Below are positions 29,269-40,010 of a DNA stretch of 64,000 nt, piece after piece. Source of the stretch: Prorocentrum cordatum (taxonomy: Eukaryota > Sar > Dinophyceae > Prorocentrales > Prorocentraceae). Below the pieces are notes generated by a model. The model did no database searches, was not told where the DNA came from, and was given only the letters and a program-made list of their open reading frames with translations. A program made the position numbers and the translations under genes. The stretch lies in NCBI GenBank assembly GCA_963575745.1, contig CAUYUJ010014600.1, positions 18,501 through 82,500 of the forward strand, given 5' to 3'. Position 1 is the first letter of the stretch. The number at the start of each line of letters is the position of its first letter.

Positions 29269-29514
29269 TCGTATCCAACCCACAACCCTGTGGGGCGTTG
29301 AAGTGGCAGGAGCTTGCGGGACTTATGATCGCGCCGCGCCGTCAGCTCCTCGCGCCGCGCCGTGAGCTCAAGGAAGTAAGAGTCGCATATCGGGATGCTG
29401 GGTTTACTTCAGGTGGGCCCACCAAGCTGCATGCGCCAGTGCTCACTTCTTCAGTGAAGCCGGTTGCACGCGCCTTATTATGTTTGTTTGGTTTTCCTTA
29501 TTTTATTTTTGTTG

Positions 29515-29925
29515 TTGTTATTGTTGTTTTGTTATGTTTTGTTTTGTTTGCTTTCTGCGTTTGTGCCTCTTCGCCCCCTTCTCGGCCCGCTGCGTTGGTG
29601 ACTTTGAGTTTGGCTCGGCCAGCAGCCCTGCCCTTGTATTACCTGGGGCGTTTCCGACGTCGCAGTGCTGGCAAGGGCGGTTCCCGCCATGCTGCACTAT
29701 GCTTATCCTGCACATGTGCTTTGCGCCGTTTGAGAATCACTGCTCGCCGCCAGCCCGAGGCCAGAGGGTCACGTGCTGATGTGCGGGTTTCCCACCAGTG
29801 GGTGGTAGGCTTCGTATGTTGCGTTCGTGAACGCGCGCGCGCGGGCCGACCTTGCGGCTGGCTCAGCGAATGCTCGCGAGACCTCAGCGCTGGGCTTTCG
29901 TCTTCAAAAAAAAAAGCCTTCTCGG
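29515..29925. repeat. Dispersed repeat O, copy 2
   Basis: Matches 27090-27515 and ends in AAAAAAAAAA at 29908-29917. It is preceded by a TTTTGTT-rich AT-rich block (29480-29550). Confidence 0.75.
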
Positions 29926-30039
29926 ACCGAGGAGGCGCTGGGGACTTGTTGAAGGAAACTAAATACATTATACATGAAGAGCGGGCTCGCGAAAGACAAC
30001 TGGCTCGCCGTCGGAAGAAATTCGTCGCTTAGCGGATTC

Positions 30040-30270
30040 CCCCCGGAACGGCCGTTTCGCTCGAGACGTTCTCGAACGCGTGGGATGGTAGACGGCCTGC
30101 TTCAAGACGTCTTCTGTTCAACATGAGGCCCTCCCTCGAGACACCGTCGAAACGCACGAGGACGAGGAGGATGCGGATGGGGGGGGGGGGGGGGAGGAAG
30201 GGAAGGAAGATGAACCGGATGAGGAGGAAGAGGAGGAGGAGGAGCAGGAGGAGTTGGAGGAGGAGCGCAA
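30040..30270. repeat. GAGACRTYCTCGAAC motif, G-run and purine-rich tract
   Basis: GGCCGTTTCGCTCGAGACGT with TCTCGAACG (30050-30077) and ATGAGGCCCTCCCTCGAGAC (30122) recur after D copies at about 30810 and 31870-31990. A run of 16 G at 30179-30194 is followed by GGA repeats. Confidence 0.6.
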
Positions 30271-30294
30271 CACGCCCCCAGTGCATGAATGCCC

Positions 30295-30802
30295 ACATAG
30301 CGCATACACCACGTAAACAATACACCACTTACACCAAAAACAAAACGCACGCCCACCCTGCGCCCCTCTCGCCCGCCCGCCAAGCACACGCACCGCGCGC
30401 GCGCCGTACGCCCCCCCCCCGCCCGCCCACCGACGCACACACGCCCCGCACGCACACCGCGCGCCCCCTTCCCCCCGCCACCCTGGCACACGTCCTGTAC
30501 ACTGTACACGCCCGCGCACGCAGCGCGCACGCGCACACAGCCGCATGCACAGGCACAAACAGGCACTCACACGCAGATGCATGCACATGCACACACGCAC
30601 ACACGAGCATAGGCCACAAGCAACAACTGACCAAAGCAACCGCAGGCAACCACTAAACACGAGCTACCAGCGGCGACAACCTGGGCATGTAGGGGGTCCA
30701 GCGACTGCATCCATGTGCACGCATGCGCGTTGGTTGCAAGTCCACGCGCGCGTGCGCACGCAAGCTCAAAGAAGCGGTGTTTCACGTTCTTGCCCGCTCA
30801 AT
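30295..30802. repeat. Dispersed repeat D, copy 1 (CA-rich)
   Basis: About 500 bp shared with 31268-31853 and 35525-35988. It starts near GTAAACAATACACCAC and AACACAAAACGYACGC, passes through a long CA/CG-rich stretch, then CACAAGCAACAACTGACCAA, ACACGAGCTACCAGCGGCG, GCGACTGCATCCATGTGCAC, GCGCGTTGGTTGCAA and AAGCTCAGAGAAGCGG. No open frame is conserved across copies. Confidence 0.75.
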
Positions 30803-31089
30803 GTGGCCGTATCGCTCGAGCCATCCTCGAACCGCTTCAGTTCGAAGGGCTTGTTCTGAGAAGTCGAGGCTCGAACATCGCGATTTCGCTCGAGTTATCC
30901 TCAGACCATCCGACTGTCGAGTAAACCCTACTTGCTGCTTCGTCTTGGAACGCTCCTGGCGGGCTTTAAAATGGCGCAAGACAACTCCAACCGGTGCCCC
31001 AAAGAACCGCAAAACGCCCAAACACACCCCAAGTAGTCCTTCATCATATTGACCAGCATTCCAAGCTAGATCGTGATCACGAAGAGGAC

Positions 31090-31265
31090 GATGATCCGCA
31101 GCATCATCATCATCAGCAACATAATCACCGTCACCACCACCATCATCACCAGCATTCGCAACATCAACATCACCGTGGGCATCAACATCATCATCGGTCT
31201 CACCATCATGGACATTGCCAATGTCATCGCCATCGCCATCACCATCGTCCGTGTCATTGCCACCA
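31090..31265. repeat. Imperfect (CAT/CAC)n microsatellite
   Basis: CATCATCATCATCAGCAACA then CAC/CAT-rich imperfect repeats. It reads as a His-rich peptide in one frame, a composition effect. Confidence 0.8.
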
Positions 31266-31267
31266 TT

Positions 31268-31853
31268 GGCCGCCACACGACTAAATACACGACGCATGCC
31301 ACACGCAGGACGCATGACACGCCCCTGGCACCTAAATATGGCCATAAAGACGTACACCACGTACAGACCATCCTCACGCCGTGCACCCCCCCGCCCATCC
31401 CCACCAGAACACATCCTGCACGTCCACCGTGCACCCCCCCGCCCGTCGCCCCCAGAAGACACCCCGCACGCCCGCCGTGCATCCCCCCGCCCTTCCCCCC
31501 CATAGCACGTCCAGCACGCGCGCCGTACACCCCGCGCCCAGCGCGCCCAGCGCACACCCTGCAAGCACAGCCGCGTACACGCACACAGCCGCACACAAGC
31601 ACACGCAAACACACGCGCACACACAAGCGCACGCACAGACACACACGCACACGCGCACAGGCCACGCGCAACACCTGACCACAGCAAGCGCAGGCAACCA
31701 CCGAACAGAAGCTGCCAATGGCAAGCATCTGGGCATGCAGGGTACCCCAACGATTGGACCCCCTGCGCATACATGCGTGTTGGGTTCAACTTCGCGCACG
31801 CGTGCGGACGCATGCTCAGAGAAGCGGTGCTTCCCGCTATTGTCTGGAAATGC
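31268..31853. repeat. Dispersed repeat D, copy 2
   Basis: Same order as copy 1. The C-run segment is expanded to CACGTCCACCGTGCACCCCC-type units, a local tandem of about 50 bp at 31375-31500. It ends GAGAAGCGGTGCTTCCCGCT. Confidence 0.7.
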
Positions 31854-32010
31854 CCCCCCCCTCAAGCTGGCCGTTTCGCCCGAGACATCCTCGAACAACG
31901 GAGATGCTGAAACCGAATGTTTGCTGAGACGCCCTCCGTTAAAAATGAGGCGATCGCTGGAGACATCCTCGAACAAACGAGGACGAGGGGGAGGGGGGGG
32001 GGAGGGGGGG
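31854..32010. repeat. GAGACATCCTCGAAC motif cluster and G-rich run
   Basis: TTTCGCCCGAGACATCCTCG, AAAAATGAGGCGATCGCTGG and AGACATCCTCGAACAAACG, then GAGGGGG. This parallels the segment left of D copy 1. Confidence 0.6.
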
Positions 32011-32011
32011 G

Positions 32012-32495
32012 GGAGCATTGCATTGCATTGCACGCGGCTGTTGGACGAATGAACCAATTGGAACTCCACTATCTGAGCACTGTGCTTCTAATCAGCTGGA
32101 GCGGTGAGAAGACGCGCCAAGACGAAGGGCCGACGCGCGACGAAAGGGCCGAGGCGACCGAAGGGCCAGGCCCAGCGACGAAAGGCGAGGAGAGAGGCGA
32201 AGGAGGGAGCGGGCCCTTCCCACTAAAAAAGCAACAACGTTACTAGTCCGGCGTCCACACCCTAAAGTGATTCTGGAATGCCAGGTGCACACGGCTGCGC
32301 AGCCCAAGCTCTGCCGCCTGAGCACAGTGCGTGCGCGCGCACCAAAGGCCTGAACTGTTGCAATGCAGCGGCAGCAGCGGTGGCAGCGCGGTGCCTCCCA
32401 GAGTCAGAATTGTCCAACAGACTGTCGGCTCGCCTCGCGCGCGTTCACACGACGCGGAACTGCCAAACAAAATTGCCCAACAGACTGTCGGCTCG
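32012..32495. other. Unassigned sequence with a 20-nt direct repeat
   Basis: CAACAGACTGTCGGCTCGC occurs at about 32413 and 32479, and TTGCATTGCATTGCA at 32017. No gene is recognised. Confidence 0.4.
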
Positions 32496-32497
32496 CA

Positions 32498-32578
32498 AAG
32501 GAGGAGGAGGAGGAGGAGGAGGAGGAGGAGGAGGAGGAGGAGGAGGAGGAAGAGGAGGAGGGGGAAGGGGGAGGAACA
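32498..32578. repeat. (AGG)n microsatellite at the 3' side of LINE-2
   Basis: An almost pure AGG tract. It lies about 80 bp beyond the apparent end of the minus-strand LINE-2 coding region, the same association (LINE next to a CCT/AGG tract) as LINE-1. Confidence 0.9.
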
Positions 32579-32657
32579 AGTCGGGTGTCGCCCCCGTCGG
32601 AGAGCGAAACAACCTCGTCATCCCCCCTGAGCGTCGCACCAATGAAGTTTTCCTCAG

Positions 32658-33754
32658 TCATGATTTGAGTACGCTGATCCAGGCCGAGATCTCCTCCTCG
32701 AGGCATCCGCTCGGCGCCATCCCCAGGGTCGCGAATGCCCCCGTTGCCTTGGAGCTGTCTAGATCAGGCGCTCTTCTGGGGGGGCGTCCAGGGCGAGCAC
32801 AATCTCGATCACGTCGGCGCCCTTGCACGACTCCAGGCGGCACGGGCGCGCGTCGTCGGGCGGCGCGTCCGCGAACGTCATCTTCAGGGCCTCCAGCGCC
32901 TTGCGATTCACGGCCCCCGCCTCCGTCGTGCTCAAATTCTCCAACGTCGCTGCAAATGCTGCTGGGGTCGGTGGGCAGAACGTGCGCAGCTGGCTCATCA
33001 TGTCCTCCGCCTCCTCGTCCGCCTTCTGCTCTCGCTCTTTGTCCTTCCCATTTCGCGTCCTTGGCTTCCTTCTTCAGCGCTGCCACTGCCGAGAAATCCT
33101 TCGACTCGGTCTGCGTGGCCACCGCCGCGGAGTCCGCCCCGTCGATCATGATGGTTCTCGCCGCGACGCCCCGCATTGCTCTGGACTTCTGTGCGAGCTG
33201 CGCCACCTGCATCGAGAGCAAGAGGAGGAGCTCTTTCAGCCCCGCGCCCTCCACTCCCAACTTCCTATCCTTTTGGGCGGCTCGACGTCGGCCTCCCCAT
33301 GCGGAGGCGCGGTTCCGCCGCCGCCCCCTCTGAGCCTGCTGCGCCAGCTTGGGCTCGTGCTCCCCCCATCGCACTTCAACTGCTTGCGGTCCGAGCCCTT
33401 GTCCGCGTCGTCGAACTGTGGGCCTTTCCCACCAGTCTGCGACCGTGTCGAGGAGCCCTGGAGCCGGGCGGGGCGCCAGCTGCCTGTCTTCTCGACCTCC
33501 ATGCGCTTGTGCTGGCGCGAAGAGGCTGGCGGCCGTGCGGAACTCGCCCCCGCGCAATCTGCTCGCTGGCGCTGGTGTCGAGGTGGTGTGGCGGCGCGGT
33601 CTCGATATGGATGGTGCTGGCACTGGTCTCGGTGGTCTCGTCGGCGGCAGGCGCGAGCACAAATGGATGCGGAGGGAGTCGTGCGTGGTGGACGTGGTGT
33701 GGCGCAGCGCGCGCTCGTGCGTGTTCAGTCGCTTGAATGTGCATGGGTGCGCTG
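32658..33754 (-). pseudogene. LINE-2 C-terminal region of ORF2
   Basis: Downward: a Ser/Thr/Pro-rich linker, then LKELLLLLSMQVAQLAQKSR, VAARTIMIDGADSAAVATQT and SAVAALKKEAKDAKWEGQRA. A frame change near 33010 gives MMSQLRTFCPPTPAAFAATL, EAGAVNRKALEALKMTFADA and CKGADVIEIVLALDAPPEER. A second change near 32760 gives SSKATGAFATLGMAPSGCLE, EEISAWISVLKS-stop. The closing (A)PSG-LEEE-ISAW block resembles the last residues of LINE ORF2 proteins I recall from dinoflagellates. Function unknown. Confidence 0.6.
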
Positions 33755-34059
33755 TGGTGTTCATGGTACATCGTCCTGCGTGCCGTGATCTTGCCGAGTG
33801 CCTGACCGCCGCCCCCCCTCCCTGCTCTGGAATACCGCGTTGCAGTTGATGCATGCGTTGCTCGGCGTGAGCATGTTGAATATGCTCTGGCCCCCATGTC
33901 CTGGCTGTCTAGACTGGCACGCATGCGCGACAAGTGCTGCGCGCGACCGGAAGGCCCGGCCACGAGACAGCTCATCAGAAGGGGGGCAAATGCAATAGGT
34001 GAAGACATCGGCATCTGTTTTTCCCCGCGTCTGACCATCGCCCTGGGGCGCCGGCTCAG
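33755..34059 (-). pseudogene. LINE-2 zinc-finger segment
   Basis: Reading downward: RAFRSRAALVAHACQSRQPG, GGQSIFNMLTPSNACINCNA, VFQSREG, then in a neighbouring frame AVRHSARSRHAGRC. ACINCNAVFQS...RHSARSRHAGRC gives Cys-x2-Cys ... His ... His/Cys, as in the C2H2-like finger often found downstream of RT. One frameshift lies inside the finger, near 33830. Confidence 0.6.
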
Positions 34060-34842
34060 TCTCCGCCAGAAAAGGCGGCGGGGCCCACTGCGCTGCAGAA
34101 AAGGCACTGCGCAGGCACCGCGGATCGAAGGATGCGAAGGTGGTTGACCTCATCGTCCCGCAGAGGGTCCAGCATCGCGCCGCTCCCCCGCGCATCCACG
34201 AAGGACTCCGCCTCAGGGCAGCAGCGCATGACCTCCAGATCTCGGCGTAGCTGGCGTGCCCAGGGATGGGTGGCCGCCTCGTCGTTCAGGGCGCCGTCGC
34301 CTCGCAGGGTTGGCGGGCAGCGATATTCGCAAGTAGCCTCCCACTGCGTGCCACCAGAGAATATTGAGACCAGATGAGCGCGGTTGTGAAGTGCACGTGC
34401 CACCGCTTGCCGCGATCGTAGTCTCCGGACCGTCGCCTCAAACGCAAGAGTGGCCAGCTTCCAATATCTGTATACCTCGCGCGTTGTCATTGTTTTAACA
34501 TGCATCTCCCCAGCAGCCGCAGCGCCCCCCCATCATCGAGCGCAACTTCCGAGCCAGGGTTCCGCGCAACTGTTTGATCCCACTGTCCGTCCTGCAAAGT
34601 GCCGCCGCGCCCGACAGCGCTGCTTCACTCGCCAACGACAGAAACATGAGCCGCTTCACCCGAAAGGGCGCTGAAGAGCACCAGGAGCCCTGCACCATCA
34701 TCCAGCCTTTGCTGACAGCGGCGAGGCGGGCCTGGAGCTCATTCGCGTTGCTGTTCACCACGATGAACCAGGCGCTCAGGTGCTTGAGCTCGCATCCACT
34801 ACGGCAACCGCTCCCTGGGGGGCCGCGAATCACCCGTCGCAC
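34060..34842 (-). pseudogene. LINE-2 RT thumb / post-RT region
   Basis: From 34842 downward the frame reads LSAWFIVVNSNANELQARLA, GWMMVQGSWCSSAPFRVKRL, FLSLASEAALSGAAALCRTD and LRGTLARKLRSMMGGRC. After a frame change near 34500 it continues TTREVYRYWKLATLAFEATV, RRLRSRQAVARALHNRAHLV, SIFSG, and on to AATHPWARQLRRDLEVMRCC and RSAVPAQCLFC. The conserved-looking TTREVYRYWKLA block and the basic residues resemble the region just after the RT palm in LINE ORF2. Presumed role: RT thumb and RNA binding. It is not an intact gene. Confidence 0.65.
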
Positions 34843-34844
34843 CA

Positions 34845-35160
34845 GCTGGCGAGAAGAGCAAGTCGGGAAACGGGACAGCGTCCTGCTTGGCGCGATTCTT
34901 TCCGTAACCGCGAACTACCAGTGCCTGGTCGAGGCCGACGTCGCTCCGCTGCGAGGCTGCCGCGACGTCAGTTGAGGTGTGGGCGTGCTCGAGCAGCTGC
35001 GCCTTGAAGACGTCGTCCATGGAGGCGCACAGGAAGGCGTCGATCACTGGGTAAGGCTGTAGCCGAATCAGCATGGCAACGTTGGTTGCCCGTCGGTCCA
35101 CCCCCGCCCGCGTCAGCATTGCAACGTGGTAATTCTGCATGAATATCTCAGGCTCTGACG
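34845..35160 (-). other. Open minus-strand frame upstream of LINE-2, unassigned
   Basis: One minus frame reads FMQNYHVAMLTRAGVDRRAT, NVAMLIRLQPYPVIDAFLCA and DQALVVRGYGKNRAKQDAVP before the LINE-2 thumb in another frame. It may be more of LINE-2, but I cannot align it to an RT motif. Confidence 0.3.
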
Positions 35161-35164
35161 CGTC

Positions 35165-35350
35165 GCCCACGACGAGGAGGAGGAGGAGGAGGAGGAGGAG
35201 GAGGGGGGGAAAGGAGGAGGAGGGGGAGGGGGGGCAGGGGGGGGCAGGAGGACGCGGAGGAGAAGGAGGGGAGGAAGAGAGGAGAGGACTCAGAGGAGGA
35301 TTTGGAGGGGCGGGGGGGGGGGGGGGGGGGGGGGCGGGGGGGGGGGGGGC
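35165..35350. repeat. AGG/G-rich tract with a 40-base G run
   Basis: AGG repeats at 35174-35203, then purine-rich sequence. A run of G broken only by one C spans about 35310-35349. Sequencing or assembly is error-prone here. Confidence 0.85.
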
Positions 35351-35384
35351 AGGGAGGGGCACAACGCGCTTCCAGCGCATAAAT

Positions 35385-35412
35385 GCATATATATATATAT
35401 AGATATATATAT

Positions 35413-35467
<55 letters not shown>

Positions 35468-35479
35468 AGAGAGAGATAT

Positions 35480-35530
<51 letters not shown>
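35385..35530. repeat. (AT)n then (GA)n microsatellite
   Basis: ATATATATATATAGATATAT at 35387-35411 is followed by (GA)n to 35528, interrupted twice. It leads directly into D copy 3. Confidence 0.9.
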
Positions 35531-35531
<1 letters not shown>

Positions 35532-35988
35532 TAAACAATACGCCGCACACACTAAACACAAAACGTACGCACACCCTGCGCCCCTCCCGCCGTCCGCCAG
35601 GCACGCGCCACGCACGCGCGCGCGCCCCCCCCCCCACGCGCCCCCCTGGCGCGCGCCCTGTGCACGCCCGCGCACACGCGCGCAGCCGCATACGCAGGCG
35701 CACACAGGCCCACACGGGCAACCACGCACACACACACACACACGCGCACGCACGCACACACATGCACATGCACATAAGCACGCACAATCATAGACCACGC
35801 GCAACACCTGACCATAGCAACCGCTTGCAATCACTGAACACGAGCTACCAACGGCGGCCATATGGGGATCTAGGGGAATCCAGCGACTGCATCCATGTGC
35901 ACGCGTGCGCGTTGGTTGCAAATCCATGCGAGCATGCGCACGCAAGCTCAGAGAAGCGGCGCTTCCCGATCTTGTCCGGAAATGTTCC
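35525..35988. repeat. Dispersed repeat D, copy 3
   Basis: The same motif order as 30295-30802, starting GCGTAAACAATACGCCGCAC and ending AGCTCAGAGAAGCGGCGCTT then TCCGGAAATG. Confidence 0.75.
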
Positions 35989-35989
35989 G

Positions 35990-36600
35990 GCGGATTCCAA
36001 ATGGTTTCTGGACGCTCTGGGTGAATCCCGAGGGGCGCTTGAAGAGGAGTCCTGAAGAATCCTGCCGGGCTCCAGCAACATTCCCGACGATTCCGAAGGG
36101 CCCCAGAAGACCCCCAAGGCGCCCTGGAGGTCAGGCCGCCCCAGGCTCAGGCTGCCCCAGTTTAACTCAGCAGCTTCGGGCTGTCTTGAGTTAGAACGTC
36201 TTGGACTCTCTGGGGCCGTCCTGGGCCTGGCTGCCCGGGGCCCAATGTGTTCCTGTTGGTTTGTCTTACCGCGCGAAATCACGCAGCGAGGGGGCGCGCT
36301 GCCTGTAGCGCGCGCTACGCAGCAACCAATGCACCGCCCTGGCCGCAGAGCCACCCCCCCGCATCCTCCTCCTTGAATAATTCGGGGGTCCTGTAGATTT
36401 CTGCGCAATCCTGATTTTTCCTGAAAGTTCCCGGGAGCTCCGGAATGATTGGGGGCCCCGGCCGCCTCCAGGAGGACTCCTGAAGAACCCTGCCTGATTC
36501 ATTCAGGATCCCTGAAAATACCTAAGGCTGTCGTAGGACTCTTCGGGTTTCGCTTGGCCCCTGGAGGTGCCCTAAGGATTCCTTCAGATTCTTAGGCCTG
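35990..36600. repeat. Degenerate GGATTCCTGAAG-type repeat (family R), loci B
   Basis: GAGTCCTGAAGAATCCTGCC, GACTCCTGAAGAACCCTGCC and similar words recur with unrelated stretches between. Related to 25513-26130 and 40130-40340. Confidence 0.45.
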
Positions 36601-36929
36601 CCCATAAGGAGCTCGATGAGGTTGGCTTCCTCTGGCCTTCTTGGGAAACCTCCGTCTCGTTTCCTGGACGAACCATCGCGGTTGCTTTCGCGTCAGAGCT
36701 CGCATGATTGAGTTCTCTCGACGGCGCCGAGGGCCGCCCGGCCCAGAGAATGTTGCCCCACCCCCCGCACACACGCGCCGACTGCGACGTGTCGCGCCCG
36801 CGTTCCGATAATATTCGGGGCTGACGGGGTCGGGAAAACGAAGGCGTTTGCAGCGGCCGGGGCGGGCGATTCCGCGACGGACGAGGAGCCCTGAAGACTC
36901 GCGCTCTTTTTTGGCGCGCGTCGCTGAAG
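36600..36929. other. Unassigned sequence
   Basis: No gene or repeat is recognised. Confidence 0.3.
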
Positions 36930-38095
36930 CGCTCGCTGAGTTAGCTGATTGCGCGAGCGCCAGTATATCGCCAACCTTCGAGCGCCGAGCCTCAAAGGCG
37001 ACATGACTGTGAATTGCGGCAATTTGACATTGCGCATTGCGACGTATATCTACATCTACGTACAAATATAGATACACATTGCACGCGCGCGCAGGGCAAG
37101 CGCCAACAATGATAGGCCAACTGGGCAGGGAAACCTGAGAGCGAACGCCATGTGTTTCACGCGCGCGCCGAAGACCCATTCGCCCGAAAATTTATAATGA
37201 CGCAGCGCATGCCTCACATTGCGCGCGCGCCCCCGCGCGCGCAATGTGCAAAACCGCGGGGGATGTCCAACGTAACTCTGCAAGCTGAATGGTGGAAACC
37301 CAACGTATCACCCGTAGCCTGCGCCCCCATTCACGGGATAACGCGTTGAGACGCAATGCGGCTCCCGCGCGGTTCGCGCGCGACTGCGCGCATGCCCTGG
37401 CGCGAACAGCAAAAATCAACACGCAATGCCAATCTTAACTGCGCGAATTGAACGGGGGCAATCAATTCTGCCACTCGCAAGTTGAGGTGGAACTACGCAT
37501 TGAGCCACAGTGCGCGTTCAGCCAATGCTCGCGCGCGCGCGCCCGTCCACAATTCAAGAATGAAGTAGGCATGGCCTCTGCAACTGCGAAGACTGAACGG
37601 TGAACGCCACTTGTGTCACTGGTACTTTGGGGGCATCAGCGTAAAATGGCGCAGAGCGCCACGATGCGCCGTGCGCGTTGCTGCCCGCGCGGGCGACTAG
37701 AATCGACAAGGGATGTCAGCCTTGACGCGCGCGCTTCATGGTGACAGCTACGCGCTCCGCTCGTGGCCTGAGGGCCTCAACGTGAGTGGCGAAGTGCGAC
37801 GTCGCGCGCTTTCCGCGTTGCCCGCGCGCTCGCGACGTGGAAGCCCGCGTCGCGGCGCCGCGCGCGATGCCGCGTGGAGCCCCTCCAAGTACGAGCGACG
37901 CAGTTGGTTCCTATCATTCAGTTGCCCAAGCGCAGGTGACCATTAACTTTTTCCACGCACCCCGCGCGCGCAATTGGGGAAACGCGCGGCGCCCAAATGC
38001 GTCGCACCATGCCGAAAACTAAAACAAACAACATCACATTGACATCTGCTATTGCCGACTGCAGTTCGAGCGGCCCAGTCGAAAGCGCGCGCGGG
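36930..38095. repeat. Diverged satellite-like region rich in GCGCGC
   Basis: A loosely repeated block of about 170-180 bp alternates GCGCGCG runs with segments like CTCTGCAA...CTGAAYGGTG, GGGATGTC and AACGCCA. At 37213-37246 CACATTGCGCGCGC faces GCGCGCGCAATGTG (14-bp perfect stem). The repeat is old and I could not define a unit precisely. No gene is recognised. Confidence 0.4.
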
Positions 38096-38126
38096 CCAGC
38101 AGTGCGACGCGCCCGATGCTATACAT

Positions 38127-38135
<9 letters not shown>

Positions 38136-38184
<49 letters not shown>

Positions 38185-38225
38185 TAGAACCATCGCGCGC
38201 TTCGCGCGCGCTCAAGTTCTAGCCC
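38136..38225. repeat. (AT)n microsatellite followed by a stem-loop
   Basis: (AT)n runs from about 38139 to 38184. Directly after it CTAGAAC ... GCGCGC-TTC-GCGCGC ... GTTCTAG forms a two-part stem (38184-38222). Confidence 0.8.
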
Positions 38226-38229
38226 AGGC

Positions 38230-40010
38230 CGGGGGGGCGCTGGAAAATCTTGGACAGCGCTATCATGCACAGGCGCATGACATAGTCGTGCCTCCTGAGG
38301 GCCTCTTGGCGACCTCCTGGGTCTTCGTGGGGGCATCTGACAATGAGCTGTTGGAAACACCTCTTGGATGTTTCTTGGGGGGGGGGGGGGGGGGGGGGGG
38401 CGTTTTGGGGCCTCTTAAGGCCCCTTGGGAGCAACGTCGGGATCCTCCGGGCAAAGGGAAAGTGATGTTCTGCAATCTGAAACCGTCATTGGCCGTCTTG
38501 GCTGCGTTGGGGCCCGACTTGAGGGCGCCTGGGGCCACGCTGAGGCAATCTGGAAACGTCCTGGGGGCCTCCTGCTGATAATTTTGATGCGTGGAGGGCG
38601 CCGTCGGGCAATCTTGGGGCCCCTTGTGCGTCTCCTCGGGGCCTTTTGAGGCCACTTGGGAGGCTCATGGACCATTTCGGGACTCTTGGGGCCTTCTCTC
38701 GGCCTCTTAGGGCGGAAGACTCTGCTGTTGGGTTCGCGTGTCCATTATTGGGCCTCTCTTGGGACTATCTCGGGGCCCTCTCGGGCCGTCTTGGGCGCCT
38801 CAAGTACCGTCTCGGGGCCTCGTGGGCCGTCTTGGGGCCCTCATCGAGGTCTCTTCGGCTATCGTGGAGCGGCCTTGGGAACCTCTTGGGCCGTTTTGGA
38901 GCGTCGGGATGCCGAAAGGCTGAAGCGCTAAGATGCACCAGCGATCGAAAGGAAATCCGTGATGTTGGCTTCTTGGGGCAATTTTGGGCGCGCGGGCCAT
39001 CCGGAGGGCATCCTGGGCGCGTGAGAGCGATAACTCCGCGATAGTAGGCCTCCTGGACGCCTCTCGCATCGTAGACCTCCTGGAGGCCTCTCGCAGCCTT
39101 TTTCATATGTGTTGGGGCTGTGTTGGGCGGTCTGGAAGCGTCCCTGGCGCCCCGACACCCCCACGGCGCGTCGGGTCCCCCCCGCCTCGGTCCATTGGGC
39201 CGTCCTGGGCTTCTCGTGGCCCGTCTTGGAGCTCTTTTGGGGGCCTCTTAGGCCGTCTCGGGAACCCCTTGGGCCGTCTTGGACGCGATGAGAGCCCAAC
39301 AGGCGAACATACAAAAAATACACGATTCCCCACAGGAGTGGGACGACTTCTTGCTTTTTGGAGCTATCTTGGGGTGCCTCTTGGAGCGTCTTGGGGTGTT
39401 TTGGGGGGCCTTCCGGGCGCTTCTTTGGGGCTTCTCGGCGCCTCCTGGAGCCACTTGGGGTCGAAAGCTTGGAATTCGATGATGGCTTTCCTCCTCTGGG
39501 GCTCTTTCGGGCCCGTCTTGGGGACTCTCTTGGGCCGTTTTGGGCCCTTCGTGGGCCGTCCTGGAGCTTTCTGGGGCTGTATTGGGGCCCTCTGGGGCGC
39601 ATCATGAACCGTATTGGGGCGGTCCTGGGAGCTTCTGAGGTCGTCAAGCACGGACCGACAGCGAAAACAAACAATATGTTACAAATTTACGTTTTACGAC
39701 CGGAATGAGGCTATTTTGGCCCTTTGGGGCTTTCTTTGGGGCCTTATTGGGGGTCGCTTGGGGTTTCTTGGGGGCTTCTGAAGCCGCTTTGGAGGCTCGC
39801 CCGCGCTCCAAGACTGCCCCTTACGGCCCCGGAGGCCCCAAAGAGTGCCCCAAAGCGGACCCCAAAGTGCACAAGAGGCACCACACACTGCCCAAAGGGG
39901 CCAAAGTTGGGAACCCGAATATACATTTCGAGCCCTCGGCCCCAAAGAGCACCCAGGAGGCCCCTAAGAGGCCCCAGAGAGGCTCCGAAGAAACCCAAAA
40001 CTGCCCCAAG
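38230..40010. repeat. Degenerate TCTTGGGGCC-type minisatellite (family Q, minus orientation)
   Basis: CTTGGGCCGTCTTGGGGCCT-like words recur over about 1.7 kb, with a 24-base G run at 38377-38400. It contains the reverse complement of the long motif at 1050-1075 and, after about 39790, switches to the complementary CCCCAAAGAG orientation. Long open frames here reflect the absence of TA-rich words, not genes. Confidence 0.6.

Larger units (their letters stand above)
32650..34950 (-). mobile_element. LINE-2: 3' portion of a second, different non-LTR retrotransposon
   Basis: The minus strand encodes, in order, an RT thumb/post-RT region, a C2H2-like zinc finger and a long C-terminal region ending APSGCLEEEISAWISVLKS before the stop near 32658. 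I associate this arrangement with dinoflagellate LINE ORF2 C-termini. It lacks the RNase H seen in LINE-1. The catalytic RT core and everything 5' of it are missing or unrecognisable, so this is a 5'-truncated or partly deleted copy. Several frameshifts are present. Confidence 0.7.

Noticed and set aside
33176-33788. Plus-strand open frames of 180-320 codons opposite LINE-2
   Set aside because: The credible protein blocks are on the minus strand. The plus frames are their antisense shadows.
38646-39708. Overlapping open frames of 90-250 codons on both strands
   Set aside because: They follow GGCCC/TTGGG minisatellite words in all frames with no preferred frame.
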